Assembly (NCBI GenBank): GCA_002716385.1
Contig: PBAX01000023.1
Span: 62,001-126,000, forward strand
Reading direction: 5' to 3'
Length of the DNA: 64,000 bases
Source: Phycisphaerae bacterium
GTDB taxonomy: Bacteria; Planctomycetota; Phycisphaerae; Phycisphaerales; SM1A02
Part shown: positions 41,844 through 51,899 of the stretch, one piece after another
Layout of the letters: every line of letters starts with the position of its first letter
Numbering within the stretch: position 1 is the stretch's first letter
Notes under the pieces: model-generated
What the model was told of the DNA's origin: nothing
Seen by the model: the letters and a program-made list of their open reading frames with translations, nothing else
Databases searched by the model: none
Made by a program: the position numbers and the translations under genes

Positions 41844-43187
41844 CTACACCAGAATCTGAGCGGGATTCTCGATGTACTCGCGAAGTGACACGAGATACTG
41901 AGCCGCGGTCGCACCATCAACGACTCGATGGTCGTTGCTGAGCGTGGCATTCATCTCATATCCGACGGCGAGTTCCCCATCCCTGACGACCGGCTTCTGG
42001 ATAGCCGCACCGGCTGCGAGAATGGCGCTGTTGGGTGGATTGATGATCGCCGTGAAGTCATCCACGCCAAACATTCCGAGATTCGAGATCGTGAACGTCG
42101 AATCGGCCATCTCATCCACGGTGAGCCCACGCGTACGTGCCTTTTCAGACAACGCCTTTGTTTCAGCGGAGATCACACGGATGCTCTTTCTATCGGCATT
42201 GCGGATGGTGGCCACGACGAGCCCCCCACCACGCTCCTGCGGAAGCGCTATCGCCACACCGATGTTGACGTCACCGTGGTAGACGATCGAATCACCTGCC
42301 CATGAGGCGTTCATCAACGGATTCGCATACATGGCCAACGCACAGGCTCTAACGAGAAGATCGTTCACGCTTATCTTCGAGCCGGTACCAGCCAACTGGC
42401 TGTTGAGCGAGGACCGAAGCGCCATGAGTGGATCGACATTGAAGGTCATACTGACCTGGTAATGGGGAATCGACTGCTTCGAATCGACAAGTCTCTGGGC
42501 GATCGTCTGCCGCATGCCCGTCACCGGCTCACGATGCGACTGCAGCGAACCTGGAATGGCAATCAGGTCGGATGACTGTTCGGGCGCCGCCGCAACCGGC
42601 GTCGCCGGTACCGCGGTCGGCGGTGGAGTCATGGATCGCTGAGCGGGCTTGGCTGCCGGCGCCACGGCTGATCGCGTCTCCTCCCCGGCACCAGCTGCCG
42701 CAAGGACATCTCGTTTCACGATTCGACCGGACGGCCCGGAGCCGACCAGTGAATTCACATCGACACCGTGGGCCTCGGCCAGACGCCTGGCCACCGGCGA
42801 GATTCGCACCTGACCATCGCTTCCCCGGGTGGGCTGACGTTCCGCAGCCTGTGGCGCGGGGGCCACCTCTGCTGGCTTGTCAGGCTCGGTCGACGGCGAT
42901 GATGCCGCTGGTGCCGCTGGTGTGGATGAGACATCGTCGGCGGATTCATCCTCCTCGAGGAGGACGGCAACCACGGTACCGACCTCGACGGCCTGCCCCT
43001 CGTCGACTGCGAGACTGTTGACGGTTCCATCATCGAAGGACTGCATTTCCATGGTGGCCTTGTCCGTCTCGACATCCGCAAGGACGTCTCCGGCGGATAC
43101 CTCATCGCCCTCGGCGATGTGCCACTTGATGATGGTCCCCTTCTCCATCGTGTCGGAGAGTCGCGGCATCGTGATCTCGATGGTCAT
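41844..43187 (-). CDS. pdhC: Pyruvate dehydrogenase complex E2 (dihydrolipoamide acetyltransferase)
   Basis: Lipoyl domain LADVETDKATMEMQSF; PSBD RISPVARRLAEAHGVDVNSLVGSGPSGRIVKRDV; ATLSNDHRVVDGATAAQYL. Confidence 0.93.
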   Translation of the reverse strand: MTIEITMPRLSDTMEKGTIIKWHIAEGDEVSAGDVLADVETDKATMEMQSFDDGTVNSLAVDEGQAVEVGTVVAVLLEEDESADDVSSTPAAPAASSPSTEPDKPAEVAPAPQAAERQPTRGSDGQVRISPVARRLAEAHGVDVNSLVGSGPSGRIVKRDVLAAAGAGEETRSAVAPAAKPAQRSMTPPPTAVPATPVAAAPEQSSDLIAIPGSLQSHREPVTGMRQTIAQRLVDSKQSIPHYQVSMTFNVDPLMALRSSLNSQLAGTGSKISVNDLLVRACALAMYANPLMNASWAGDSIVYHGDVNIGVAIALPQERGGGLVVATIRNADRKSIRVISAETKALSEKARTRGLTVDEMADSTFTISNLGMFGVDDFTAIINPPNSAILAAGAAIQKPVVRDGELAVGYEMNATLSNDHRVVDGATAAQYLVSLREYIENPAQILV

Positions 43188-43202
43188 GGACGTTCGTCTT
43201 TC

Positions 43203-44186
43203 TCAGGCGTTGTACGTGGCGCTTCGAACCGCTTCGCAGATCTTGCGGGGATTCGGAAGCATTTCCGCTTCAAGATTGTGAGCATACGGTGCCGGCACAT
43301 CATCGCTATGGACACGATGGACATGGTTGTCCAGATCATCGAAGCAGTGCCTGTGGACTTCCGCAGCCACCTCTGAACCAACCGAAGCGAACGACCACGA
43401 CTGATCGACGACGACGCAGCAGTTGGTCTTTCGAACGGAGGTCACGATTGTCTCGATGTCCAGCGGCTTGATGGATCGGCCGTCAATGACTTCGCACTCG
43501 ATGCCTTCCTTCGCCAGCTGTTCCGCGGCCTCCATGCAGAAATGCACGGGGCGACCGAAGCTGACAAGCGTGCAATCGGCACCCTCTCGCCGAACGATGG
43601 CCTTGCCGATAGGAAGTGCATAGGCTTCTTCCGGGACTTCCCCGGTCATCGAAAGCATTCGCTCCGACTCCAGACAGAAGACCGGATCGGGATCACGAAT
43701 CGCGGCCGTGAGCAGCCCCTTCGCATCGTATGGATCGGATGGAATCACGATCTTCAGACCCGGGACATTCGCATACAGCGATTCGACACACCATGAATGA
43801 GTCGAGCCCAACTGGCCACCGGCGCCATCATTGCCTCGGAAGACGATCGGCACCTGAAGCTGGCCACCACTCATGTAGAGCATTTTGGGAGCGTTGTTCA
43901 GAATCTGATCGGCGGCGACGAGGCTGAACGACCAGCTCATGAACTCGACGATCGGCCGCAGGCCCATCATGGCCGCACCGATGCCCAGACCGGCGAAGCC
44001 AGTTTCGGAGATCGGGGCGTCGATGATTCTCTTGGGGCCGAATTCATCAAGCATGCCACGGCTCACCTTGTACGCACCGTCGTACTCGGCGACCTCTTCA
44101 CCAATGAGGAAGACTCTCGGGTCGTCCCTCATCTCATCCGACATCGCCTCACGAAGGGCATCTCTAAATTCGATGGTCCTCGACAT
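43203..44186 (-). CDS. pdhB: Pyruvate dehydrogenase E1 component subunit beta
   Basis: MSRTIEFRDALREAMSDEMRDDPRVFLIGEEVAEYDGAYKVSRGMLDEFGPKRIIDAPISETGFAGLGIGAAMMGLRPIVEFM; start overlaps upstream stop (TGATG). Confidence 0.96.
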   Translation of the reverse strand: MSRTIEFRDALREAMSDEMRDDPRVFLIGEEVAEYDGAYKVSRGMLDEFGPKRIIDAPISETGFAGLGIGAAMMGLRPIVEFMSWSFSLVAADQILNNAPKMLYMSGGQLQVPIVFRGNDGAGGQLGSTHSWCVESLYANVPGLKIVIPSDPYDAKGLLTAAIRDPDPVFCLESERMLSMTGEVPEEAYALPIGKAIVRREGADCTLVSFGRPVHFCMEAAEQLAKEGIECEVIDGRSIKPLDIETIVTSVRKTNCCVVVDQSWSFASVGSEVAAEVHRHCFDDLDNHVHRVHSDDVPAPYAHNLEAEMLPNPRKICEAVRSATYNA

Positions 44187-45328
44187 CAGGCGTCCTCCCC
44201 ATTGGAGTCTTTCATGAAGTTCGGCAGGGATGTCCCCGTGTAGGGGCCCCATTTCTCTATGTACACGTCCTTGTAGAGTTCCTCGATGCCAGGCTCGGGA
44301 GAGGCCTCGGCCCACTTCACGGCTTCGCGGATCTCGACACGAACTTCTTTGTTCATGGCCTTTATGTCCGATTCCTCCATGACACCACTTGAGATCAGGA
44401 ACTTCGCCAATGCCTCGATTGGATCATTGGCCTCGTTTTCCTGCTCCTCCTCAGGCGTCCGGTACTTCCGTGGATCGGAAACAGAATGGCCCTTGAAGCG
44501 ATAGCACTTCATGTCGACGAATGCGGGACGAGGATTCGCCCGGATGTCGTCCACCAGCGACTTCATGGCCGGATAGGTCTTGGTGATGTCCATGCCGTCG
44601 ATACAGACGGAATCCATGTGATAGGCGACACCCTTGTCGACGAGATTCTCCGCCGCGGAAGTGCAACGATCGATGGCCGTGCCCATGGCGTACTTGTTGT
44701 TCTCCACGATGAATATGACCGGAATGTCCATGACCTTGGCAAGGTTGGCCGCTTCATGGAATGCGCCCTGATTCAGAGCACCATCCCCCAGGAAGCAGAG
44801 GGTGACTCTCGTGTTGGTTCCACCATTGAGCACCTCGTCTTCATACTTGGTGGCAAAGGCGAGCCCAGCACCAACCGGAGTCTGGGCGCCGACGATGCCG
44901 TGGCCACCGTACATGTGGTTGGGCACATCGAAGAAGTGCATGGATCCACCCTTGCCCTTGGCACATCCATCGATGCGACCGAAGAGCTCCGCCATGCCCA
45001 CCTTGGGGTCCAGCCCTCGGGCCAATGCATGGCCGTGGTCACGGTAGGCGGTGATGACCGGATCGTTGTGTTGAAGCGCCGCAAGCGAGCCAACCGCAAC
45101 GGCTTCCTGACCGTTGTAGACATGCAGAAAACCACCCGCCAGCTTGTTCTGATAGGCCTGAACGGCCCGAATCTCGAACTCGCGGATCATCTTCATGTCA
45201 CGAAGCCACTTGATGAGGACATCGGGCCCCGGAAGAGGAGGCTGCTTGGAGCCCTCGGGGGTCGTGGTTGACTTGGTTTCTTTCGAGGTCGGAGGCACGG
45301 TGATCTGTTCCATGGTCATGAGCTTCAA
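44186..45328 (-). CDS. pdhA: Pyruvate dehydrogenase E1 component subunit alpha
   Basis: AGGFLHVYNGQEAVAVG; GKGGSMHFFDVPNHMYGGHGIVGAQTPVGAGLAFA; CFLGDGALNQGAFHEAANLAKV; start may be 45313. Confidence 0.96.
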   Translation of the reverse strand: MKLMTMEQITVPPTSKETKSTTTPEGSKQPPLPGPDVLIKWLRDMKMIREFEIRAVQAYQNKLAGGFLHVYNGQEAVAVGSLAALQHNDPVITAYRDHGHALARGLDPKVGMAELFGRIDGCAKGKGGSMHFFDVPNHMYGGHGIVGAQTPVGAGLAFATKYEDEVLNGGTNTRVTLCFLGDGALNQGAFHEAANLAKVMDIPVIFIVENNKYAMGTAIDRCTSAAENLVDKGVAYHMDSVCIDGMDITKTYPAMKSLVDDIRANPRPAFVDMKCYRFKGHSVSDPRKYRTPEEEQENEANDPIEALAKFLISSGVMEESDIKAMNKEVRVEIREAVKWAEASPEPGIEELYKDVYIEKWGPYTGTSLPNFMKDSNGEDA

Positions 45329-45405
45329 ATCTATGGCAGCACCCGAAATAGGTACTGGAACCCTCAGTATAGCGGGCCTGAGGCCATGAAGCCCCCCTCA
45401 GATGC

Positions 45406-45813
45406 TCAGTTCACCACCTCAACCAGCACCCTCGCCCGGCGAGCAGGCGGCATATCGGCCTCCCAGGGCCGCTTATAGTCGAGTTGGAGCTCGGCCTTTC
45501 CCGGAGAAGCCCCTCTGATGACCCACCATTGCCGCCCAGGGGCACCGACAAGCCCGTCAGGGGAGTCCGTATCGGTGTATCCCGTCTTCGCGACGGTGAC
45601 ATGGTCCATGCCGGTGCTGCTTTCCGTATTGATGACCCATTGGAATCCGGTTGTCCGATTGCTGACCAGAAAGAATCGCTGCGTGCCGCCTAACTTCACA
45701 GTCAGCTGCTGAGCGTCCGCCTGATCGGGGCCACCCCCGGATGACGCGCATCCACTTAAAAAGCTCATTGCCATGAGCACAATCGCTGCAATCTGGGCAC
45801 CAGTACGCATCAA
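45406..45813 (-). CDS. Chagasin/I42-family protease inhibitor-like lipoprotein
   Basis: Lipobox LSGC; NRTTGFQW, VGAPGRQWWVIRGASPGKAELQLDYKRPWE match the I42 loops. Confidence 0.8.
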   Translation of the reverse strand: MMRTGAQIAAIVLMAMSFLSGCASSGGGPDQADAQQLTVKLGGTQRFFLVSNRTTGFQWVINTESSTGMDHVTVAKTGYTDTDSPDGLVGAPGRQWWVIRGASPGKAELQLDYKRPWEADMPPARRARVLVEVVN

Positions 45814-46040
45814 TCAGCCTCCTTTGGACAGCGTTCAATGATAAACCAATTCCCTACATGGTTCCCGATCTCTCAATAGGATGTGAAGACAAGTGGAGGG
45901 AGCAAGGCCGGAGAAGATCCCTCGTCCCGGACTTGCAGGGAGTACCAGATGGCCTGAAGCACCTTGCACGCGCAAGACCCGGCTCTCTGGGACAGGCTCG
46001 GAATCGAATCAAGCAACATGTGTGTCCTTGAACTGAATCT

Positions 46041-47930
46041 ATGACTTCAAGATTTCCCATCAACATCATGGCCCCGCTGCTCATCGGAATACCCGTGCTG
46101 GCACTGGGCATCTGGCTTTCGATGATGTGGAACCACGAGTCGAGAATCGCGGTCGCGGAACTGGCCCACGAAAAGATCGAACAGATCCATGAACTGGCGG
46201 CTTTGAAGATCCACGACATGACCACGATGCCTCCGATGATCTGCGAACTGAACGAGGACCTCATCCGTGACGGGGATCTGGATACCTCAGACCTGAGAAG
46301 CTGGCATCCGAGATTGTTCGACGAACTTCAGGCCTTCGAAATGCTCAGTTCCATCACATGGGGTTCGGAAGATGGACGTGGACTCTGGGTGGCGCGCTAC
46401 GCGGACGGAAACTTCTATTTCGACCTGAAGGAGAACGGCAACTCGACCGTCATGAACGAGTGGCGGCTCAATGAGAACGGCACGATCATCGAACATACGA
46501 TGCACAGGTTCGAATGGGATCTCTTCAGCCGTCCCTGGTATGCGACCCCCAAGTCCAGAGGCGAAGCGTCATGGACCGAACCATATCTCTGGGCGGGAGG
46601 CGATCAGACCGACAAGACCACGGTCGGTGTGTCGTATGGTCTCCCGCTGTACAGGGAGGACGGAAGCCTCATCGGCGTCATTGACGCCGACTTCCAACTC
46701 GGCGATCTGGCGGAGTTCCTGAAGACCATCGAGACCGGAAGGGACGGCGTGGTCATTCTGTCGACCGATGATGGTCAGTTGCTGGCTGCATCCAACGAGA
46801 TTCCCTTCAGTGATGGCGACGGCGTGCTTCAACACCTCTCAACAGCCGATGATGTGGTGATCGCCCAGATGGGCGTACTCGTCGAAGAGACCGTCTCCAG
46901 CCATGACGTCAGCGAGACCATCACGATCAAGAACAAGAGCTACTACATGCACATTTCCCCGGTTGGAGAGGAGCAGGGACTGGACTGGCAGCTTGTCACC
47001 ATCATTCCGACCAATGCCTTCATCGGGAACATAGAGGCTCATTTCAGGCAGAGCATGTTTCTGAGCATCGCCGCCGTGATCTTCGTCGTGATCATCGCCA
47101 GCGCGATGGCTCGATGGCTCTTGAATCCGCTGAGCACCTTGATATCGAAGTTGAAACTGGTGGGCGAAGGCCATCTCGATACTAAGGTCCAGCTTGGAAC
47201 AGCCAAGGAGTATGTCAATCTGGGCGCCGCCATCAACGAGATGACCTCCAGCCTGCATGCCTCCCAGAGCCGGGAACAGTTCCTGCGGAGGGAACTGGAT
47301 CATCGGGTCAAGAACATGCTGGCCGAGATTCTGGCGCTCTGTCGACAGGCGGCGGATCGAAGCGACACGGACCGCAAGCTGCTTGACGATCTCGTCTCGC
47401 AGGTAGCCAGCCTCACGGGCGTTCATGATCTTCTCGGCAAGCGAGGCGCCGAAGGGCTTCACCTGAGGGAACTCATCGACTCCTGCTCGAGCCCCTATGT
47501 CCAATCGAACTCACAGATAGAAAAGGAAGGCCCCGTGGCCTTCATCAAGCCCAATGCCGCCATGTGCCTGGCACTTGTCACCAATGAACTGGCCAACAAT
47601 GCCAGAAAGTACGGGGCGCTTTCCATCGAGAACGGGCTCATCAGGACCTCGTGGTCCATCGATGACCCGAATGGCGACTACAGCGGAGTTCTCAAATGGA
47701 CCTGGGAGGAAGTTCGAGGCGTTGCCCCGGATGGCAAATACAAGAACGGATTCGGCACGCAGATGATCGAGGCCATCATTCCCTATGAGATCTCGGGCAC
47801 TGCTTCGATCGACTTCAACAGCAACGGTCTCCTCTTCACTGCGACCATTCCATTGAACTGCTTCATTCTCAAGAACGAGGATGACGACGGCGACGAAGAT
47901 GACGAACAAGGGACACTGATCAATGACTGA
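46041..47930 (+). CDS. Membrane sensor histidine kinase (Cache-like sensor, HAMP, HWE/HisKA_2-type)
   Basis: Two TM segments flanking large extracytoplasmic region; LRRELDHRVKNMLAEILALCRQAA; LVTNELANNARKYGAL. Confidence 0.88.
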   Translation: MTSRFPINIMAPLLIGIPVLALGIWLSMMWNHESRIAVAELAHEKIEQIHELAALKIHDMTTMPPMICELNEDLIRDGDLDTSDLRSWHPRLFDELQAFEMLSSITWGSEDGRGLWVARYADGNFYFDLKENGNSTVMNEWRLNENGTIIEHTMHRFEWDLFSRPWYATPKSRGEASWTEPYLWAGGDQTDKTTVGVSYGLPLYREDGSLIGVIDADFQLGDLAEFLKTIETGRDGVVILSTDDGQLLAASNEIPFSDGDGVLQHLSTADDVVIAQMGVLVEETVSSHDVSETITIKNKSYYMHISPVGEEQGLDWQLVTIIPTNAFIGNIEAHFRQSMFLSIAAVIFVVIIASAMARWLLNPLSTLISKLKLVGEGHLDTKVQLGTAKEYVNLGAAINEMTSSLHASQSREQFLRRELDHRVKNMLAEILALCRQAADRSDTDRKLLDDLVSQVASLTGVHDLLGKRGAEGLHLRELIDSCSSPYVQSNSQIEKEGPVAFIKPNAAMCLALVTNELANNARKYGALSIENGLIRTSWSIDDPNGDYSGVLKWTWEEVRGVAPDGKYKNGFGTQMIEAIIPYEISGTASIDFNSNGLLFTATIPLNCFILKNEDDDGDEDDEQGTLIND

Positions 47931-48291
47931 GCAGAATGAAAAACTTCTCGTGGTCGAAGACACCTTTCTGATCGCGATGCAGCTGCAGATCGATCTGAAA
48001 TCTCTTGGCTATTCGGTTGCGGGACCCGCCCCGTCCGTCGAACGGGCATTCAAGCTTCTTGATCGAGAAACCATCAAGGCTGCCCTTCTCGATGTCCATC
48101 TCGGGAACGAGAACTCGATTCCAATCGCCAACAAGCTCACCGAGCTCGACATCCCGTTCCTCTTCATCACGGGCTTTGAACGGGTGCAGGTCGATTCCAA
48201 GCAATTCGATAACCACATGCTGCTGAGAAAACCGATCAATCTCGAACAGCTCGACACGGCCATGCACAAGCTGCTGGAGAAGAACGAATGA
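47923..48291 (+). CDS. Stand-alone response regulator receiver protein
   Basis: LLVVEDTFLIAMQLQIDLKSLGY; AALLDVHLGNENS; FLFITGF; LLRKPI. Confidence 0.9.
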   Translation: MTEQNEKLLVVEDTFLIAMQLQIDLKSLGYSVAGPAPSVERAFKLLDRETIKAALLDVHLGNENSIPIANKLTELDIPFLFITGFERVQVDSKQFDNHMLLRKPINLEQLDTAMHKLLEKNE

Positions 48292-48328
48292 TCATCCCGG
48301 CAGCATCGGCCTGCAGAGGATCGCGGCG

Positions 48329-50158
48329 TCAGCTCCCCGACGCCCCCGACTCGATGGCATCCAGCTCGGTCCATCTCGCGTAGAGCGACCGGACCCTGTC
48401 CTGAGCCTGAGACAATGACTCGTAGATCTCGGCCGCCTTGATGTGATCATTGAGCACATCGGGTTCGGCCGCCTGCTTTTCCAGTTTCTCCACGAGCGAC
48501 TCCGCATCGAGAATCGATTGCTCCATCGATTCATACTCTCGGCGTTCCTTGTAGCTGAACTTGCGAGTCCGGACCGGTTGACCATGATTCGACGGCTTGC
48601 TGGCGGTTTCAGGGGAAGAAGCGGACTTCTTCTCATCGAGTTCTCTTCTGGCCCTGCTCCATTGCTCGTAGGTCTGATGGATTCTGGCACCACCATGACC
48701 ATCGATGCCAAGATACTCGGTCGCGATACGCTCCAGCATGAAACGGTCATGGGTCACCAGGACAATCGCCCCGGGGAACTCAAGGAGCGCCTGTTCGAGA
48801 ACCTCCATCGATGGAATATCGAGATCGTTGGTGGGCTCGTCCAGAAGTAGTACATCCGCGGGCTTCAACATCAGATTGGCAATCAGAAGTCGAGCCTGTT
48901 CTCCTCCGGAAAGATTGCCCACCGTGGTCGCCAGCTGATCTGGCTCGAAGAGGAAACGCCGAGCCCATCCGGTGACATGAACCATCTTCTCGCGATACTC
49001 CACCATGTCCCCCACCGGACACAAGGCCTCCTGCAGCGTCTGGTCGGCAACAAGCGTCGAACGATGCTGACTGAATGTCACGACGCGCAGATCCACGGCC
49101 TTCTTGATGCTGCCTGAATCGGGCGTCAGTTCCTCGTTCATGAGTCTGAGCAGTGTCGTCTTGCCGGAACCATTCACACCCAGCAGACCGATTCGCTGTC
49201 CCGGAGACAGCATGATCTCCAGTGAATCGAAGAGTTTCTTTCCCCCCATCGACTTGGACACGGCATGCAGACCAAGCAGCTTGTTCGTCTTTCTCTCCGT
49301 GGCCTGGAAGTCGATTGTTGTCTTCTGCTCCGGGGCCGCGTTTCGATCTCTGGTCTGCTTCAGTTCCTCCCGACGCTGACTTGCCGCCTCGACCTGCGTC
49401 TTGTTTCTGGTCTGCCGACCCTGGATGCCCTGACGAAGCCAGGCGGTATCCCGCCTCACCTTGTTGGCCAGTGCCGATTCAGCAGCCTCCTGTGAATCCA
49501 GAAAAGCCTCCTTGCGACGCAGGAACTCCGAATAGTTGCCATTGGCCTTGAAGGTCCCACCTGGATATGCCTTGGACAATTCGACGATGGCCGTAGCCGT
49601 GTTCTCGAGGAACACCCGATCGTGGGTCACGAAGATCATGGCGATTCGAGACTGCTTCACGAAGGACTCGAGCCAGAGTACGCCATCGAGATCCAGATGG
49701 TTGGTCGGTTCATCCAGAAACAGCACATCCGGTTCCCTGGCGACAGAGCAGGCGATCGCCAACCGCTTTCGCCAACCACCGGAGAGTTCCTCGACAGGCT
49801 TCTCGAAGTCGTCGAAACCCAGCTTTGAAAGCGTGATGGCAGCAGACGTATCTGGATCCGAATGCATTCCAGCATCGCGTCCCAATGACCGAAGGACTGC
49901 CGACATCGGCGTGTCCGCCTGCTCGAACCGGTCATCCTGTTCGATGTAGACCATTCTGGCGTTGCGTCGACGGACGACTTCGCCTTCATCCGGGGATTCC
50001 AGCCCAGCCAGTATCTTCAACAGCGAGGACTTACCCGCTCCATTCGGTCCGATCAAGCCCACACGATCACCATCCTCCATGTGCAACGAGACACCCTCGA
50101 AGAGAGTGTTGGCCGGATACGCCTTCGTGATGTCGCTTGCGGAAATAATGGTGGCCAT
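48329..50158 (-). CDS. ABC-F family ATPase (Uup-like)
   Basis: Two ABC cassettes: LIGPNGAGKSSLLKILAG, LSGGWRKRLAIACSVAREPDVLFLDEPTNHLDL; LLGVNGSGKTTLLRLM, LSGGEQARLLIANLMLKPADVLLLDEPTNDLDI; C-terminal coiled-coil. Confidence 0.95.
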   Translation of the reverse strand: MATIISASDITKAYPANTLFEGVSLHMEDGDRVGLIGPNGAGKSSLLKILAGLESPDEGEVVRRRNARMVYIEQDDRFEQADTPMSAVLRSLGRDAGMHSDPDTSAAITLSKLGFDDFEKPVEELSGGWRKRLAIACSVAREPDVLFLDEPTNHLDLDGVLWLESFVKQSRIAMIFVTHDRVFLENTATAIVELSKAYPGGTFKANGNYSEFLRRKEAFLDSQEAAESALANKVRRDTAWLRQGIQGRQTRNKTQVEAASQRREELKQTRDRNAAPEQKTTIDFQATERKTNKLLGLHAVSKSMGGKKLFDSLEIMLSPGQRIGLLGVNGSGKTTLLRLMNEELTPDSGSIKKAVDLRVVTFSQHRSTLVADQTLQEALCPVGDMVEYREKMVHVTGWARRFLFEPDQLATTVGNLSGGEQARLLIANLMLKPADVLLLDEPTNDLDIPSMEVLEQALLEFPGAIVLVTHDRFMLERIATEYLGIDGHGGARIHQTYEQWSRARRELDEKKSASSPETASKPSNHGQPVRTRKFSYKERREYESMEQSILDAESLVEKLEKQAAEPDVLNDHIKAAEIYESLSQAQDRVRSLYARWTELDAIESGASGS

Positions 50159-50376
50159 GGATCGCTCCGCCGTGCCGGCGGCCCTGATACTTGAACCAAC
50201 ATGGTAGTGCAGGCGCCTCGGTTCATGAGCCATCTGTTAACAAGGCCGTGAGGAACTACAATCCAGCACTGCCAGAATGCAGCCCAGAACGACGGCGATC
50301 CCCACCGTCGCACCACTCATCTCCGCCTTCCTCACCCTTAATCGGATGAGGACGTTCTCGACAAAGGAACAATCAA

Positions 50377-51672
50377 ATGCTTCGCCTACTTGGATTGCTT
50401 GTATGTCTCGTTGTGGCCTTCGAGATCTCGACCGAAGTCGCCTGCGCCCACTTCCTGTTCGCACACGTCATTCGTGGATCCCAACCGAGAGTTGAACTTC
50501 ATTTCGCGGAGAGCGCCTGGGATTTCAGTGCGAACGATCGAATGGTCAGCCTCATGGGATCCGCTCGCTCATGGCATGCGGACGGCCAAACTCTGGAGTT
50601 TGAATCGAAGCCCCACGCGATGGTCTGCCCCATGGAGTCGGACCAGAAGATCGCCTGCTCCGAATTCACCTATGGACTCATGTCCCGAGGAGAGACCTTC
50701 CTGCTCCGGTACCACGCCAAGGGCGTTGACGGGATAGAGGCAGCGGAAACAAATGGTGGACTCCACGCCGAGATCGTCGCCACACCTTCAGAGGACGGGC
50801 AACTGATCGTGACCGTGCTTTCGAAGGGCACCCCCTTTCCGGGCGCGGAGATCATCGTCCCAACGAGCGGCATGAACACCGAAGAGATGACCACCGATGA
50901 AAATGGGCAGATTCGGATCAACACTCCGACAACTTCGTTGTACTCGTTCAGGGCCATGGTCCCTGAGGAACGAAGTGGAACTCATGATGGCAAGCCGTAT
51001 GAACTGGTTCGCCACTACACGACCCTTACCGTACATGACCATGAGAATATCCCGGAAGGTTCGGATGGTCTCGCGTGGGCGATCCTTCAGGATGCACAAC
51101 ATTGCAATGCCGCCACTGTAGGTGGCAGCTGGAATGCGAACTTTCGCATGACGGACGCTTCGGGCACACTGCAAGGCAAGCTGATGCATGACGGTCAATC
51201 GGCCCGAATCACCGAACCAGAGGAGGCCAGCGATCGGACAATCCAAACGATTGGTTCGATTCGGACGATTCACCCCGCGAATGACATCGCGATTGGATTC
51301 GAAGATGCAAGAACAGCAGCGGCGGGCTGCCGGATCGTGATCCCCGAACATGGGATGACCTATGTGATCAAGGACCGAGTTGTCGAAACGATCATCGAAA
51401 GCTCCGACGATGGAAGCAGACGCATAGATGTCACTGGAAGAACCCGACTCGAAGATGGACGCATACTCCCAGAGCGACTCGTGATCACTGAGTTCGATTC
51501 GAATGGCACCATCGAGTCGGTCACGCTCACGTCGGAGAACTACGTCGATCAGAATGGCGATCATGTACTGAAGAGTGTTTCTCACAATCACATCAACGGT
51601 CCAGGCAAATCTGACCAGACAGTGATTCGTCTGAGTGATGTTAGACAGCAGGATTCGACCAGCAGCCGATGA
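50377..51672 (+). CDS. Secreted DUF4198-like protein
   Basis: Signal peptide ending CAHFLFAHVIRGSQPRVELHFAE, carboxypeptidase-regulatory-like segment (GTPFPGAEIIVPTSGMNTEEMTTDENGQIRI). Confidence 0.6.
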   Translation: MLRLLGLLVCLVVAFEISTEVACAHFLFAHVIRGSQPRVELHFAESAWDFSANDRMVSLMGSARSWHADGQTLEFESKPHAMVCPMESDQKIACSEFTYGLMSRGETFLLRYHAKGVDGIEAAETNGGLHAEIVATPSEDGQLIVTVLSKGTPFPGAEIIVPTSGMNTEEMTTDENGQIRINTPTTSLYSFRAMVPEERSGTHDGKPYELVRHYTTLTVHDHENIPEGSDGLAWAILQDAQHCNAATVGGSWNANFRMTDASGTLQGKLMHDGQSARITEPEEASDRTIQTIGSIRTIHPANDIAIGFEDARTAAAGCRIVIPEHGMTYVIKDRVVETIIESSDDGSRRIDVTGRTRLEDGRILPERLVITEFDSNGTIESVTLTSENYVDQNGDHVLKSVSHNHINGPGKSDQTVIRLSDVRQQDSTSSR

Positions 51673-51855
51673 CCTTCACCTGATTGGCCAAAGCAAATCT
51701 CCTGTAGAAGACATGCATTCTTGCCTGATGGTGAATACCTCCACTGCAATCTTGAATGCACATTTGAATAGGCTCAAAGCCGCTTGGTATTGAATCTCTG
51801 TCTCAATTGCTTGTTTGAATGCGCACCTCTTGAAGTATGAACCACCGCGGCGATA

Positions 51856-51870
51856 ATGCACGCAGTGCAT
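51856..51870. promoter_or_regulatory. Inverted repeat ATGCAC-GCA-GTGCAT upstream of secreted paralogue operon
   Basis: Perfect 6-bp arms, ~30 bp upstream of the 51900 start codon. Confidence 0.4.
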
Positions 51871-51899
51871 AAACGTTTGACTTCATTAGGGGGAATTTA

